Assembly: GCA_013329165.1 (NCBI GenBank)
Contig: DUKV01000001.1
Location: 114,511-178,510, forward strand
Direction of reading: 5' to 3'
Source of the DNA: Methanocalculus sp.
GTDB taxonomy: Archaea; Halobacteriota; Methanomicrobia; Methanomicrobiales; Methanocorpusculaceae
Length of the DNA stretch: 64,000 nucleotides
The notes under the pieces are model-generated. The model ran no database searches. It was not told the DNA's origin and saw nothing but the letters and a program-made list of their open reading frames with translations. Every line of letters starts with the position of its first letter. The first letter of the stretch is position 1. The position numbers were made by a program, and so were the translations under genes. Below are positions 16,148 to 25,426 of the stretch, one piece after another.

Positions 16148-17281
16148 ATGAAGATCATCCATATCGCCGATACCCACCTCGGTGTCGCCGCCTTCTCCCG
16201 GGTTGATCCGGAGACCGGCATGAATCTCCGTGAAACGCAGATTTATCAGAATTTTCTTGCATCAATTGAGGAGATCTGCAGGAAACGGCCGGATGCCCTC
16301 CTTCACGCGGGAGATCTCTTCGACTCGGTGAAGCCGCGGACACAAGGCTATGTCACCGCATTTGAGGCGCTGGAACGCCTCTCGGATGCCGGTATCCCCC
16401 TGATCATGATCGCAGGTAACCACAGTATCCCAAAGACAAGGTATACCCGCGCGCCATTCTCCCTCTTTGAATATCACTCCGCCATCGTCCATATGGCATA
16501 CCGGTTTCGGTATGAGCCTGTCGAGGTCGGGGATACAGTCTTCCACCTGATCCCAAACATGCTCAACCCTGATCAGTACCGGGAGGCATACAACGAGGTC
16601 GAACGCTCACCCGCACACAACAACGTGCTGGTCACCCACGGGCTTGCGAGCAGCATCACCGATAAGCGGCTGGCAACGGTTGCAGAACATGAGATCGACT
16701 CCACCATGACGACCGCCGACTTCGACTACATCGCCCTTGGCCATTACCATAACCAGAGCCAGGTGGGACCCCATGCCTGGTACTCGGGCTCAATCGAGCA
16801 CCTCACCTATGGCGAGATATATGAGAAGAAAGGCGGCCTCTCTGTCGATACCTCGCGGAGGACAGTAGAGCCCCTCCCCCTCCCAAAGACCCCGATGATC
16901 GATCTCGGCTCCCTGATGGCAGAGTCTCTCTCCGCGGGTGAGATCATCGGAGAGATCGAGACCCGGATCGGGTCGATCTCCTCCCACACTCCACCGATGG
17001 CACAGATCACCCTGGAGGGGATCAGAAAGGAGACGGCCCGTGCCCTCTCCGGCCGGGAGATGGCACGCATACGGGAACAGGTGCTTGATCTCCGGATCAA
17101 AACCCTCTCCCCCGGTGAGATTGTACCGGAACGGAGACAACTCGATTCTACCTTTAATATCCAGGAAGAATTCATCGCCTTTGTGAAAGGCCGGGGGCTC
17201 CCGGAGAAGACCGAATCATTCATCCTCGGGAAGGGATCAGGGATCCTCTCCTCGATTGTGGAGGAGGCGGATACCGAATGA
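16148..17281 (+). CDS. mre11: DNA double-strand break repair nuclease Mre11
   Basis: Mn-dependent nuclease of the Mre11-Rad50 complex that processes double-strand breaks. Phosphodiesterase motifs are in order: IADTHLG (residues 6-12), HAGDLFD, IAGNHSIP, LVTHG and ALGHYHNQ. The C-terminal part (from about 290) is the capping and Rad50-binding region. The start at ATG 16148 places the first motif at the right distance and has GGAGGTTGA upstream. It is the first gene of a four-gene operon with ATGA overlap to rad50, then GTGA to nurA, and a 23-nt overlap of nurA with herA. Confidence 0.95.
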   Translation: MKIIHIADTHLGVAAFSRVDPETGMNLRETQIYQNFLASIEEICRKRPDALLHAGDLFDSVKPRTQGYVTAFEALERLSDAGIPLIMIAGNHSIPKTRYTRAPFSLFEYHSAIVHMAYRFRYEPVEVGDTVFHLIPNMLNPDQYREAYNEVERSPAHNNVLVTHGLASSITDKRLATVAEHEIDSTMTTADFDYIALGHYHNQSQVGPHAWYSGSIEHLTYGEIYEKKGGLSVDTSRRTVEPLPLPKTPMIDLGSLMAESLSAGEIIGEIETRIGSISSHTPPMAQITLEGIRKETARALSGREMARIREQVLDLRIKTLSPGEIVPERRQLDSTFNIQEEFIAFVKGRGLPEKTESFILGKGSGILSSIVEEADTE

Positions 17282-20200
17282 TCCTTGACACGCTTACACT
17301 GAAGAACTTCAAGCGGTACCGGGATCAGAACTTCACCTTCAAAGACGGAATCACCGCCATCGTCGGGAGCAATGGATCCGGGAAGAGTACGATCATGGAG
17401 GCGATCGTTTTTGCTCTCTACGGGATATCCGGCTCGGGGATCGATGGGGAGTACGTGGTTTTTGCCGGAGCAGGGCCAAAAGAGAAATGCGAGGTCCGGC
17501 TCTCCTTCCAGACAGGCGGGGAAGACTACACGATCGTCCGGTCATTTCGGAAAGGCCAGTCGACCCATCATGATGCGCAGCTCAATTTCGGGGACGGTCG
17601 GCTTATTGCAACCGGCGTCAGTCCCGTCAGGGAAGCCGTGCAGCAGATTTTAAGGATGGGGCCATCTGATTTCAGGACAACAATCTATGCACCACAGCGG
17701 GATCTGTTAGCGCTTCTCGATAAGAATCCTGTCGAACGGAAACGCTGGTTCATGCGGGCGCTTGGGATCGAGCGGATTCGTGATGCATCATGGGAGGCGA
17801 TCAGGACAGAGATCCGGGGACTTGAAGATCGGATCGCAACCCTCACGGGGAGACTTGCGGAGATCGATTCTGATCATTTACAGAAAATTGACATTGCGGA
17901 GGAGGAGAAGGAGAAGGAGTATACCGCCGCCCTTGCCGAAGCAACAACCGCACTCGAGGCGCTCCAGCTCGCAGAGACTGAGAACACCGCGAAGAAAGAG
18001 GCGCTCCAGCAGAAGATGCAGGAGCTCTCTCTACTCTCATCAGACCGATCGGGAAGACAGGCGGCGCTTCTGAAACTCAGCCGCCAGCTTGAGGAAGCAG
18101 AGAAAGAACTCTCTTTGCTCAGGGATGATCTCGTTTGCTTCGAGGCAGCGAAGGTGCAGGAGGCCCGCTATGACGAGATCAAAACCTCTGCTCTTGCGCT
18201 TCGGAAGGCACGGGAGGTGCACAGGGATGCGATAACCCGCCTCAATGAAGCCAATGCACGGCTTCTTGAGCTTTCGCGTTCGCAGGCACGGCTTCTTGAG
18301 CAGCTCACCCGTGCGAGGGATGCAGAAGCCGTCCTGTCACGTCTTGCCGATATCCCGGCAGAACGGGATCGGCTGCTTGCCCGCCGCCGTTCACTTGAAG
18401 AGGCGCAGGAGGTCTATTATCGCACCGGAAAGGAGCTCGCCTCGCTTGAATCCGAGATCCGGGTGCTGAAGGAGCAGGTGCAGGCCCTCAGGGATGAGCG
18501 GGCAGGGCTCGCGGCACTCGAGGTTGAATGTACCCAAATCAACGATGAGATCAACACCAAAAACGGCATCCTCGCACTCAGGGAGCGTTTCCTTGAGGGT
18601 GAACGGCTGAAGAAGGAGTGCCGGCTCCTGCAGGATCAGATCCCGGGAATTGATGCAGATATCAGGGCTTTGCGCGAAAAAGCGGCGCCTTTTACCTCTC
18701 AGGTGGAGATGAAGGAGGAGGCAGCGAGAGAATTGGCCGCAGCCCGGAAGAGTGCCGATCTGATCCGGGGGGATAGTGCCACCCTCAGATCCGTGATTGC
18801 CCATGCAGAGACTACCCGAAGTGAAGCAGAACGTCATCTTGCGGAACTCGACGCTGCCGGGGAGGAGAGCAGCTGCCCGACCTGCGGCCAGCCCCTGAAG
18901 GAACGGTATGAGGATGCCCGCACCCTCCTCCTCGATGAGATTGCAGCCCTCGCATCTGATATCGAATCGAAGAGAGAGAGGCTCGCCTCATGCGAAGTAC
19001 GGCTCAGGGAGACGGATAGCGCGATCAAAGAGAGAGAGGATCAGATCACCCGCTGTATGGAAGCAGAACGAAACCTCGCCGGGATCGAGGCGCGGATACA
19101 GGAACGGACGAAAGAGATGGAGCGCCTCGCCTCACTCGTGCTTGAAAAAAGGGAGGCAGTCGCCCAACTGGCGCTTCCTGATATCGGGTGTGATGAGATC
19201 AACCGGCAGGTCGAGGAGTTCCACTCCCTTACCCGGAAGAGGGATGAGATTGCAGGAGCACTCAGACGAATGCCCGCAATTGATGCGGAAGAGAAGACGC
19301 TTGCTGACCGTGCCGAGACTCTCTTCTCACGGAAGGAGGAAGTATCACAACTCCGTGAACATTCAGGGTATTCTGAAGATGCCCTCCGTGAGATCGACTC
19401 TCTTCTCAGGAGACTCGATCCCCTCCACGAGGAGTTCCGCGAAGCCTCGGTTCTTGCCCGCGGAAGAGAGGCGATCGAAGAGAATCTCAAAGCAGAAACA
19501 GAAGAGATTACACAGATACGCCAGCAGTCTGCTTTGATTGAGGAAGAGATCAGGACCCTCGGCTTTGATGAGGCGCAGTACCAGAAAGCCGAGGAAGAGC
19601 TGGCAACAGCAACAGAGAACCATGACCGGTACCTCTCCCTGAAAGGAAAGATCGAGCGGATACCGTTCATTGAGGCTGATATCAGGCGGATCTCTGAAGA
19701 GAAGTCCCATGAAGAGACCGCGATCGCGACGATCGAAGAGAAGATTGCAGGGTATGGATCGTTGCCGCAGGAACTTGACCTGATCCGTCAGAGATCAGCA
19801 TCGCTTCAGGAAGAGAAGAAGGGCTGCGATGCCCGGATACGCGAGATCACCGGTCTTCTGGCTGGTGTCCGGGTAAAAAGGGAGAGGATCAGGGAATCCC
19901 TCGCAAAAGCAGCGACATATGAGAAGGAACAGGCAGTTCTCCTCTCTGAGAAAGCCCTTCTTGAAACAACCGGTGTTATCATGAAACAGTTTGCCGACCA
20001 CTTAATCGGCTCTGTCCGGGGCCGGATCGAGGGCGAGGTGGGGGAGATCCTCTCTCTCATCACCGATGGGCGGTATGAGTATGTCACCATCGATGACGAC
20101 TTCTCGATCCGGGTACATGAGGCAGGCGATGATTACCCGGCATCCCGGTTCTCAGGCGGGGAACAGGACGATATCGCCGTCGCACTCAGGATAGCCCTCT

Positions 20201-20445
20201 CCCGCCATATCGCGGCAACCCATCGTATCCGGGATGCAACCGTCCTGATCTTTGACGAGATCTTCGGGAGCCAGGACGAGGAGCGGAGGAGGAACCTGGT
20301 GAGAGCTCTCAGGAAACAGGAGCCCTACTTCCCACAGATCCTGTTGATCTCCCATATTGAAGGGGTGCAGGAGGAATGCCGGACCGTCATCAGGGTGGAA
20401 GAACAGCCCGATCTCACCAGTCTCGCAGTCGAGGTGGAGCAGTGA
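17278..20445 (+). CDS. rad50: DNA double-strand break repair ATPase Rad50
   Basis: SMC-like ATPase of 1055 residues. Walker A is GSNGSGKST at about residues 30-38, followed by a long coiled coil and the zinc hook CPTCGQPL with Cys533 and Cys536 at the midpoint. A second coiled coil leads to the ABC signature RFSGGEQDDIAVALRIALS and the Walker B VLIFDEIFGSQDEE near the C-terminus. The hook dimerises through Zn and the heads bind Mre11. Typical archaeal length. Start overlaps the mre11 stop (ATGA). Confidence 0.96.
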   Translation: MILDTLTLKNFKRYRDQNFTFKDGITAIVGSNGSGKSTIMEAIVFALYGISGSGIDGEYVVFAGAGPKEKCEVRLSFQTGGEDYTIVRSFRKGQSTHHDAQLNFGDGRLIATGVSPVREAVQQILRMGPSDFRTTIYAPQRDLLALLDKNPVERKRWFMRALGIERIRDASWEAIRTEIRGLEDRIATLTGRLAEIDSDHLQKIDIAEEEKEKEYTAALAEATTALEALQLAETENTAKKEALQQKMQELSLLSSDRSGRQAALLKLSRQLEEAEKELSLLRDDLVCFEAAKVQEARYDEIKTSALALRKAREVHRDAITRLNEANARLLELSRSQARLLEQLTRARDAEAVLSRLADIPAERDRLLARRRSLEEAQEVYYRTGKELASLESEIRVLKEQVQALRDERAGLAALEVECTQINDEINTKNGILALRERFLEGERLKKECRLLQDQIPGIDADIRALREKAAPFTSQVEMKEEAARELAAARKSADLIRGDSATLRSVIAHAETTRSEAERHLAELDAAGEESSCPTCGQPLKERYEDARTLLLDEIAALASDIESKRERLASCEVRLRETDSAIKEREDQITRCMEAERNLAGIEARIQERTKEMERLASLVLEKREAVAQLALPDIGCDEINRQVEEFHSLTRKRDEIAGALRRMPAIDAEEKTLADRAETLFSRKEEVSQLREHSGYSEDALREIDSLLRRLDPLHEEFREASVLARGREAIEENLKAETEEITQIRQQSALIEEEIRTLGFDEAQYQKAEEELATATENHDRYLSLKGKIERIPFIEADIRRISEEKSHEETAIATIEEKIAGYGSLPQELDLIRQRSASLQEEKKGCDARIREITGLLAGVRVKRERIRESLAKAATYEKEQAVLLSEKALLETTGVIMKQFADHLIGSVRGRIEGEVGEILSLITDGRYEYVTIDDDFSIRVHEAGDDYPASRFSGGEQDDIAVALRIALSRHIAATHRIRDATVLIFDEIFGSQDEERRRNLVRALRKQEPYFPQILLISHIEGVQEECRTVIRVEEQPDLTSLAVEVEQ

Positions 20446-21416
20446 ACGGCACCTATATACAGGATCTGGTCCGGGTGGTCGCCGAGATCAGGCGGCGGCG
20501 TGGAGAAGGAGATTGCGAGTCATTCCTCTCTGCACAGAATATACAGAGAACCGACTTCATCCCGATCGAACCTGCAGCAGATCGGCCGGTCACCGCAATT
20601 GACGGAAGCAATGCGACCGTCTATTCAACCCCTTTCTTCAACCTGATCGTCTGCCGGGGCGCGATGGCCGCCTATGAATACCAGGAGAGGAGCAGTCTCA
20701 GGCTCTCGTCATGGCGGATCTTCAGGATAGGCGAAGGGCAGGATGAGGATTATACCGAACTCTATTCCGAGTACTTCGGACGGGCCCCTGATGCGGGTCT
20801 TGAAACAGGAAATACGCTTGCAGCAGAGGCGGCCTTCCGCGACACCATCGAGTACGGCCTCGCCATGATAGCAGCCCGTGAATCAAAACCCGGCACCCTC
20901 CTCCTCCTTGACGGCGCACTCTATGCGGAACACCCCTCACACACCGCGATCCTCGCGGAGATTCAGAGCACCTGCCGGGAACGCGGCCTCCTCCTTGCCG
21001 CCGTCACGAAGAACGCAGGCGCCACCTGGGACGGGGTACACCCGGTTGTCCCGGCGGCGATCAAGGCCGCAGGAGAGCTCGGCGTTTCGCCGCCCTGGTA
21101 CCTGAAGGTGGAGGAGGGCTATGTTGCCTGCCTCCACCCCCGATCGAAGCGGGCGTTTCTGGTCACGATGCCGGACAGCTATTCCGGAGAAGAGGTTGCC
21201 GCCGTCTTTTCGGCACTTGCCTCCTATTCCGGGGATGGCCGGGTGGTCGGGTATCCCTACCCCCTGATGGATGCCCACCGGCAGGTGGTGATCCGATCTG
21301 ATCAGGTACAGCGGATCAGACATGATATCATCGCCGGATGTTCGACCCAGTCGATCAATTACGATGGATATGAAGAGATCCTTGGAGATTACCATGACGA
21401 ACTTAATCGATATTGA
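20442..21416 (+). CDS. nurA: 5'-3' nuclease NurA
   Basis: NurA-domain nuclease that works with HerA in DNA-end resection. The catalytic acidic motif AIDGSNATV is at about residues 48-56, the second acidic motif LLLLDGALY at about 150, and a late GYPYPLMDAHRQV segment contributes to the active site. The start is GTG 20442 within the rad50 stop (GTGA overlap): extending upstream gives nonsense over rad50. The 3' end overlaps the herA start by 23 nt. 324 residues, slightly short for the family but complete. Confidence 0.9.
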   Translation: MNGTYIQDLVRVVAEIRRRRGEGDCESFLSAQNIQRTDFIPIEPAADRPVTAIDGSNATVYSTPFFNLIVCRGAMAAYEYQERSSLRLSSWRIFRIGEGQDEDYTELYSEYFGRAPDAGLETGNTLAAEAAFRDTIEYGLAMIAARESKPGTLLLLDGALYAEHPSHTAILAEIQSTCRERGLLLAAVTKNAGATWDGVHPVVPAAIKAAGELGVSPPWYLKVEEGYVACLHPRSKRAFLVTMPDSYSGEEVAAVFSALASYSGDGRVVGYPYPLMDAHRQVVIRSDQVQRIRHDIIAGCSTQSINYDGYEEILGDYHDELNRY

Positions 21417-22992
21417 TACCAATGATGCGGCAAAATTCCGCCTGATAGGCCAGACGGTCTCAAACTACCGGTGTGCGGTCCCCTATACAAGCGAGATCTT
21501 TTTAGGTGATCTGCTCGCAATCCATGACAGCCAGAAGCAGTTCACCTTCTATGCAAAAGTGACCGGCATGCAGCATGCGAGCAATTTTGCCGATGCCAAC
21601 TGGGATACAAGGCCCCACACCTCTCATTTCTATAACCTCGGTGAGGATGTCTTCCTCCTCCTCGAAGCAACCCCGCTTGGCTATCTTGATCAGAATGGAA
21701 ATTTCCGCCGCCCAAAGACCGTCCCCACCAAATTCTCCAGTGTCAGGATCGCAGAAGAGGAGGATTTTGCCTTTCTGGAGCAGTACATGGGGAAGATCGA
21801 GGTCGGGCTTGTCAGGAATGGAACAGGCACCATTAAAACTGCAAAAGTCGGGCTTCGGGCGGATGACTTAAACCAGCATATGGGTGTCTTTGCAACCACC
21901 GGCATGGGGAAGAGCAACTTCATGAAGGTCTTCTCGGCATCCTGCATGAAAGAGCAGCCATTCGGACTCCTGATGGTGGATCCGCATGGTGAATACCTCA
22001 AAGGAAGGGCAGCTCCTGGAAGCGGGGAGAATCCCGGCCTCATCCATTATAGGGATGGAAGAGGCGGCCTTGCGATCTTCTCGACACGGGATGAGCAGGC
22101 GATCAAACGGTACGGGGCATCCACCCTGAGCATCGCCTACGATGATTTCAGGCCATCTGATCTCTATCCGATATTCGAGTTCTCGGAGGCGCAGAGTGAG
22201 ATCCTGGAGACGGTGAGCGACATCTCCGGCTCAGTCCTGATCGACTTCTTCTGCGCAACCGACTTTACCGAGGACTGGTATGATGGCTATGCCGGGACCA
22301 ACCCACAGCTTGCCCGCCGTTTAAAGGAGTTCCATGAAGCCTCCCTCAGATCCATCAAGCGGAAACTTGAGATCCTGACACGCCACAACCCCTTCTTCAG
22401 GAGATCCGGCTCCTCCCTCAATGGCATCAGGAGAGCCCTCGAAGATCAGAAGGTGGTCTTGATTGATATCCCCGGCATGCGTGAACAGTCCGAGCTCTTC
22501 ATCCTCTCCCTCCTCACACGGACATTTCTGAATGAACGGAGGAATGATGGGTTTGGGGCAGATGAAACCGAGCCGGCAGGCCAGATCTTAATCGCGATTG
22601 AAGAGGCGCAGCGGGTGCTTGGACCCGGCAGGGGAACCGCCGTCTTCCGCGAATGTGCGATGGAAGGCAGGAAGTTTGGGATTGGGCTCTGCATAATCAC
22701 CCAGCAGCCGAAGAATATCGATCCCAGGATCCTCGCCCAGATCAACACCTATGTCGTCCTCGGCCTCTCTGATAAAACCGATCGACAGATGATCGCATCG
22801 AGTGCAAAACAGGATCTAACCCCGCTGGATGGCGAGATCCAGACACTGGAGCGGGGAGAAGCGGTGATCAGCACCCTCTCGGTCCCGTTCCCGATCAGCT
22901 GCCGGATCCATGCGTTTGATGGATATATTAAACAGGATGATATGAAGAAGACCAACCCGATCAGGGATGGCCTGAAGGATAGTTTTTTGTAG
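21394..22992 (+). CDS. herA: HerA helicase / DNA translocase
   Basis: Hexameric FtsK/HerA-type ATPase that drives NurA. An N-terminal HAS-barrel (about residues 1-120) is followed by Walker A FATTGMGKSN (about 166-175), Walker B LIAIEEAQRVLG (about 400), and the sensor/arginine region LCIITQQPKNIDPRI with QINTYVVLGL. The ATG at 21394 is chosen over upstream in-frame ATGs because GGAG lies 8 nt upstream and the HAS-barrel starts here. Last gene of the mre11-rad50-nurA-herA operon; it ends just before a convergent gene (1-nt gap). Confidence 0.93.
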   Translation: MTNLIDIDTNDAAKFRLIGQTVSNYRCAVPYTSEIFLGDLLAIHDSQKQFTFYAKVTGMQHASNFADANWDTRPHTSHFYNLGEDVFLLLEATPLGYLDQNGNFRRPKTVPTKFSSVRIAEEEDFAFLEQYMGKIEVGLVRNGTGTIKTAKVGLRADDLNQHMGVFATTGMGKSNFMKVFSASCMKEQPFGLLMVDPHGEYLKGRAAPGSGENPGLIHYRDGRGGLAIFSTRDEQAIKRYGASTLSIAYDDFRPSDLYPIFEFSEAQSEILETVSDISGSVLIDFFCATDFTEDWYDGYAGTNPQLARRLKEFHEASLRSIKRKLEILTRHNPFFRRSGSSLNGIRRALEDQKVVLIDIPGMREQSELFILSLLTRTFLNERRNDGFGADETEPAGQILIAIEEAQRVLGPGRGTAVFRECAMEGRKFGIGLCIITQQPKNIDPRILAQINTYVVLGLSDKTDRQMIASSAKQDLTPLDGEIQTLERGEAVISTLSVPFPISCRIHAFDGYIKQDDMKKTNPIRDGLKDSFL

Positions 22993-22993
22993 A

Positions 22994-23533
22994 TTATCTC
23001 TTTTTCTTCTCTTTTTTCTCCGGTTCAGCCTGTGTTTCCTTCACCTTCTTTCGGATAGAAACACAATTGATGACCGGATCTCCGGTTATGATGTACCGGC
23101 GCATAACCGATCCAAGAACCTCGACGATATCCCCTTTTCCAACATCTTCCTCAGGTGATGTGAACATCTTCACAGATGCCTCTCCGGTTCTATCGGCGAT
23201 GATGTACTGAGGTCTGTTTAAGAATTTGAAATGGACTCGTTCAATGACACCCTCAAAGCGGATGGGTTTTCCCATCATCGCATCGGTGAGCTGATTTGCC
23301 CGAATCGTCTTCGCCTCAGCCTCATACATCGGTTTCATAGCTCTGTACTGACTCTGACTCATGTAGTTCATGAAAAGTGGAATCGTCAGAATGAGAAGCA
23401 CTGTTGGGATGCCCCATAGAAGCATCGTCCAGTCCCTTGTTGAAAGAAATAAGAAGAGGATAACACAGGTGAAGAAGAGAAAAACGCCCACATGGACGAC
23501 TGTTAACTTCACCTCAATGTTTCCAATCTTCAT
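22994..23533 (-). CDS. Membrane-anchored OB-fold protein downstream of fdhC
   Basis: 179 residues with two N-terminal transmembrane segments (about 12-31 and 36-55) and a soluble domain. The domain (about 88-165) reads IRFEGVIERVHFKFLNRPQYIIADRTGEASVKMF and VGKGDIVEVLGSVMRRY, an OB-fold pattern. A lysine/glutamate-rich tail follows. Not assigned to a named family. It starts 19 nt after the fdhC stop on the same strand, so it is likely co-transcribed; a link to formate uptake is possible only by position. OB-folds of this kind are not necessarily nucleic-acid binding. Confidence 0.65.
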   Translation of the reverse strand: MKIGNIEVKLTVVHVGVFLFFTCVILFLFLSTRDWTMLLWGIPTVLLILTIPLFMNYMSQSQYRAMKPMYEAEAKTIRANQLTDAMMGKPIRFEGVIERVHFKFLNRPQYIIADRTGEASVKMFTSPEEDVGKGDIVEVLGSVMRRYIITGDPVINCVSIRKKVKETQAEPEKKEKKKR

Positions 23534-23552
23534 GTGATAACACTACCAGTAC

Positions 23553-24407
23553 TTACTTCAGAGCAGCGATCTCTTTGCGGAAGGCTACCCAGTAGATGAC
23601 ACCAACAAAGAGTAAACCACCGACAATGTTGCCTATTGTGACCAATATGACGTTGTTCGTCCACATGGTGACCCAGTTCAGTTCTGCAACATACTGTGGT
23701 GTACCTGCCAGGAACCCGTTTATGAATATCCCTGCAGGGATGAACATCATATTCGCGACACTGTGTTCAAGCCCGCTTGAGACGAAGGCCATGATCGGGA
23801 ACCAGATACCGAAGAACTTGCCGATAAGGTCATCTGCACAGATACCGAGCAGCACAGCCAGGTTGACGAGCCAGTTACAACCGATAGCCTTCAGGAAGAG
23901 CGACCACATCGCGGCTCCTCCGACATAGGATACCTTTCCTTTTGCTATACCTAATGCCGTCATACCGAAGGCGTTTACGGTGACTGCACCAGCTGCATCC
24001 CAGCTTGTGTACGGGCCGTATGCCATTATGTATGCATAGATAACTGATCCAATGAAGTTACCTACATAGACCCAGACCCAGAGATTCAGGATCTGCATCC
24101 AACTGATCTTATGGATAAAAGCAGCCATTGGAGCGAGCATTGCGTCGCCTGTGAACAGTTCTGCACCTGTTAAAACGATGATAATAAGTCCGACTGGGAA
24201 GACAGCACCGCGAATGAGTGCGGCGAATCCTGTTCCAAGGGAATCTGCTACGCCTGTACCACAAATTGTGGCAAGGCCAGCTCCCATTGCAATATATGCC
24301 CCGGCCATAAAGCCACGAAGCACCATGTTCCAGGCGGGCAGGCCTACCTTATACTTGCCTGAATCGCCGGCCTTGGCAACAATCTGCACTGGAGGATGAA
24401 ATGTCAT
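23553..24407 (-). CDS. fdhC: Formate channel FdhC (FNT family)
   Basis: Formate/nitrite transporter-family pentameric channel that brings formate into the cell for formate dehydrogenase. It has about six transmembrane helices, an N-terminal LRGFMAGAYIAMGAGL stretch and the ELFTGDAML omega-loop motif at about residue 90. The late half has GFLAGTPQYVAELNW, with two half-helix breaks as in the family. The ATG at 24407 has GAGGTG 8 nt upstream; an in-frame GTG four codons earlier is part of that ribosome site. No formate dehydrogenase genes are in the window. A perfect palindrome sits over the probable transcription start. Confidence 0.92.
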   Translation of the reverse strand: MTFHPPVQIVAKAGDSGKYKVGLPAWNMVLRGFMAGAYIAMGAGLATICGTGVADSLGTGFAALIRGAVFPVGLIIIVLTGAELFTGDAMLAPMAAFIHKISWMQILNLWVWVYVGNFIGSVIYAYIMAYGPYTSWDAAGAVTVNAFGMTALGIAKGKVSYVGGAAMWSLFLKAIGCNWLVNLAVLLGICADDLIGKFFGIWFPIMAFVSSGLEHSVANMMFIPAGIFINGFLAGTPQYVAELNWVTMWTNNVILVTIGNIVGGLLFVGVIYWVAFRKEIAALK

Positions 24408-24445
24408 TTTTCTACACACCTCTTTTGTAATGTCCCACCTATCAC

Positions 24446-24468
24446 CCGAAATGAATTGATCATTTCGG
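24446..24468. promoter_or_regulatory. Palindromic operator or 5'-UTR hairpin before fdhC
   Basis: CCGAAATGA and TCATTTCGG, 9-bp perfect arms around a 5-nt centre. On the minus strand a TATA-like TTTAAAAT (about 24486-24493) lies 25-30 nt upstream, so the palindrome spans the expected transcription start. That position fits a repressor site; alternatively it is a hairpin at the mRNA 5' end. The rest of the 24408-24731 gap is AT-rich and holds promoter-like sequence for both directions but no gene. Confidence 0.55.
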
Positions 24469-24731
24469 AATAGGCATAGTTGATGATTTTAAAGTAAGAT
24501 ATTAAAACATTTCTAAATAGTTTCTGGTAGCTGTTTTTATTTGAACGAATCAAATTGCCGATTTTGGGCAAACTTTAAATAATGCAGTGGATTATATTGA
24601 AAAATTTAACCATTTTGTTTATACTCCGTACTGTTCACCTATCTGATTTCGATCATTCCGATCCCCATTTTAAGCATATTTTCGCTTGCGCGCAGATTAC
24701 CTCCCACAGATAAGAGATATTATCTACCTAC

Positions 24732-25346
24732 GTGCCCAATGCTTTGGTACGTGAGTTGCAGATGGTTCGAAGACAGATGATCCCTCCCTTCTTATCGGAG
24801 ATGATCAGGTCAGCGGTCATCCTCTTTGATGGAGTTGAATTCACGGAGATCCCCTCTCAATGCAGTATCTGTGCCTCCTCTCTTCGAAGACACGATCTCA
24901 AAAAGAAACGGTTCGCAACCCTTCTTGATGATGAAGCCACAAGACCCGTTTTTGTGAAGGTGGCACGGTACCGGTGTAGTGGTTGCGGGCGGCTCTGGTA
25001 TGCAGATGAGCCATTCTATCCTGATACACGTCATGGTGCAATAATTGTCGATCTCGCAACTTCAATCTCGCAGAAACAGCCATTTCACAGGACAGCACGT
25101 ATCCTGGAGGCGCTTGGTATCAGGATCGATCGGGGCACGGTCAGAAACTATGCAACCCGCTTCTCTGTACATTCCACTGATATGTATGGCATCCCGATCC
25201 CGGATCGGATCATCTGGTTATCAGGACTCATCGCCAAGGGGGGTTCCATCGAAGGGACAGAACTGCTCGCCGCCCTTCGCCTCCCACCCGCAGACCGGAC
25301 ACTTCCTCGTTCCCCGCCGCCTGAGAAAGAAGAGGGGGAAGAATAG
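24732..25346 (+). pseudogene. Transposase-like N-terminal fragment with zinc ribbon and HTH
   Basis: 204-residue frame. It has a zinc-ribbon-like pair (CSICAS at about 43-48 and CSGCGRLWYAD at about 83-93), then a helical part with the HTH-like ILEALGIRIDRGTVRNYATRF (about 124-144). This layout is that of the N-terminal region of several insertion-sequence transposases, but no DDE catalytic domain follows. The frame ends in a proline/glutamate-rich tail that overlaps a better-supported minus-strand zinc-ribbon gene. A shortened IS remnant, or a domesticated DNA-binding protein, are both possible. The start could be GTG 24732 or ATG 24762. Confidence 0.45.
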
Positions 25347-25409
25347 AAACAGGAAGAAGAACGGGTATCCGAAGAAGAATGAGAGTACCGTGATCGCAAC
25401 TGAACCCAA
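25221..25409 (-). CDS. Small membrane protein with C-terminal zinc ribbon
   Basis: About 62 residues: a hydrophobic segment very rich in phenylalanine (about 3-30), a basic RRRGTRK stop-transfer, then CPVCGWEAKGGEQFCPFDGTPL, a clear four-ligand zinc-ribbon spacing (CxxC and a third Cys, with a histidine-free C-terminal half). It begins 17 nt after the mfnF stop on the same strand, so it is probably the last gene of the mfnD-mfnF transcript. The start codon is uncertain (TTG at 25409; a CTG a few codons upstream is possible). It overlaps the tail of a plus-strand transposase-like frame, and the zinc-ribbon pattern argues this strand is the real one here. Confidence 0.55.
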   Translation of the reverse strand: MGSVAITVLSFFFGYPFFFLFLFFPLFFLRRRGTRKCPVCGWEAKGGEQFCPFDGTPLGDES

Positions 25410-25426
25410 TAGGAGAAGGATCGGGA

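Noticed and set aside
16148..22992. mre11-rad50-nurA-herA as a novel arrangement
   Set aside because: This four-gene operon is well known in archaea.
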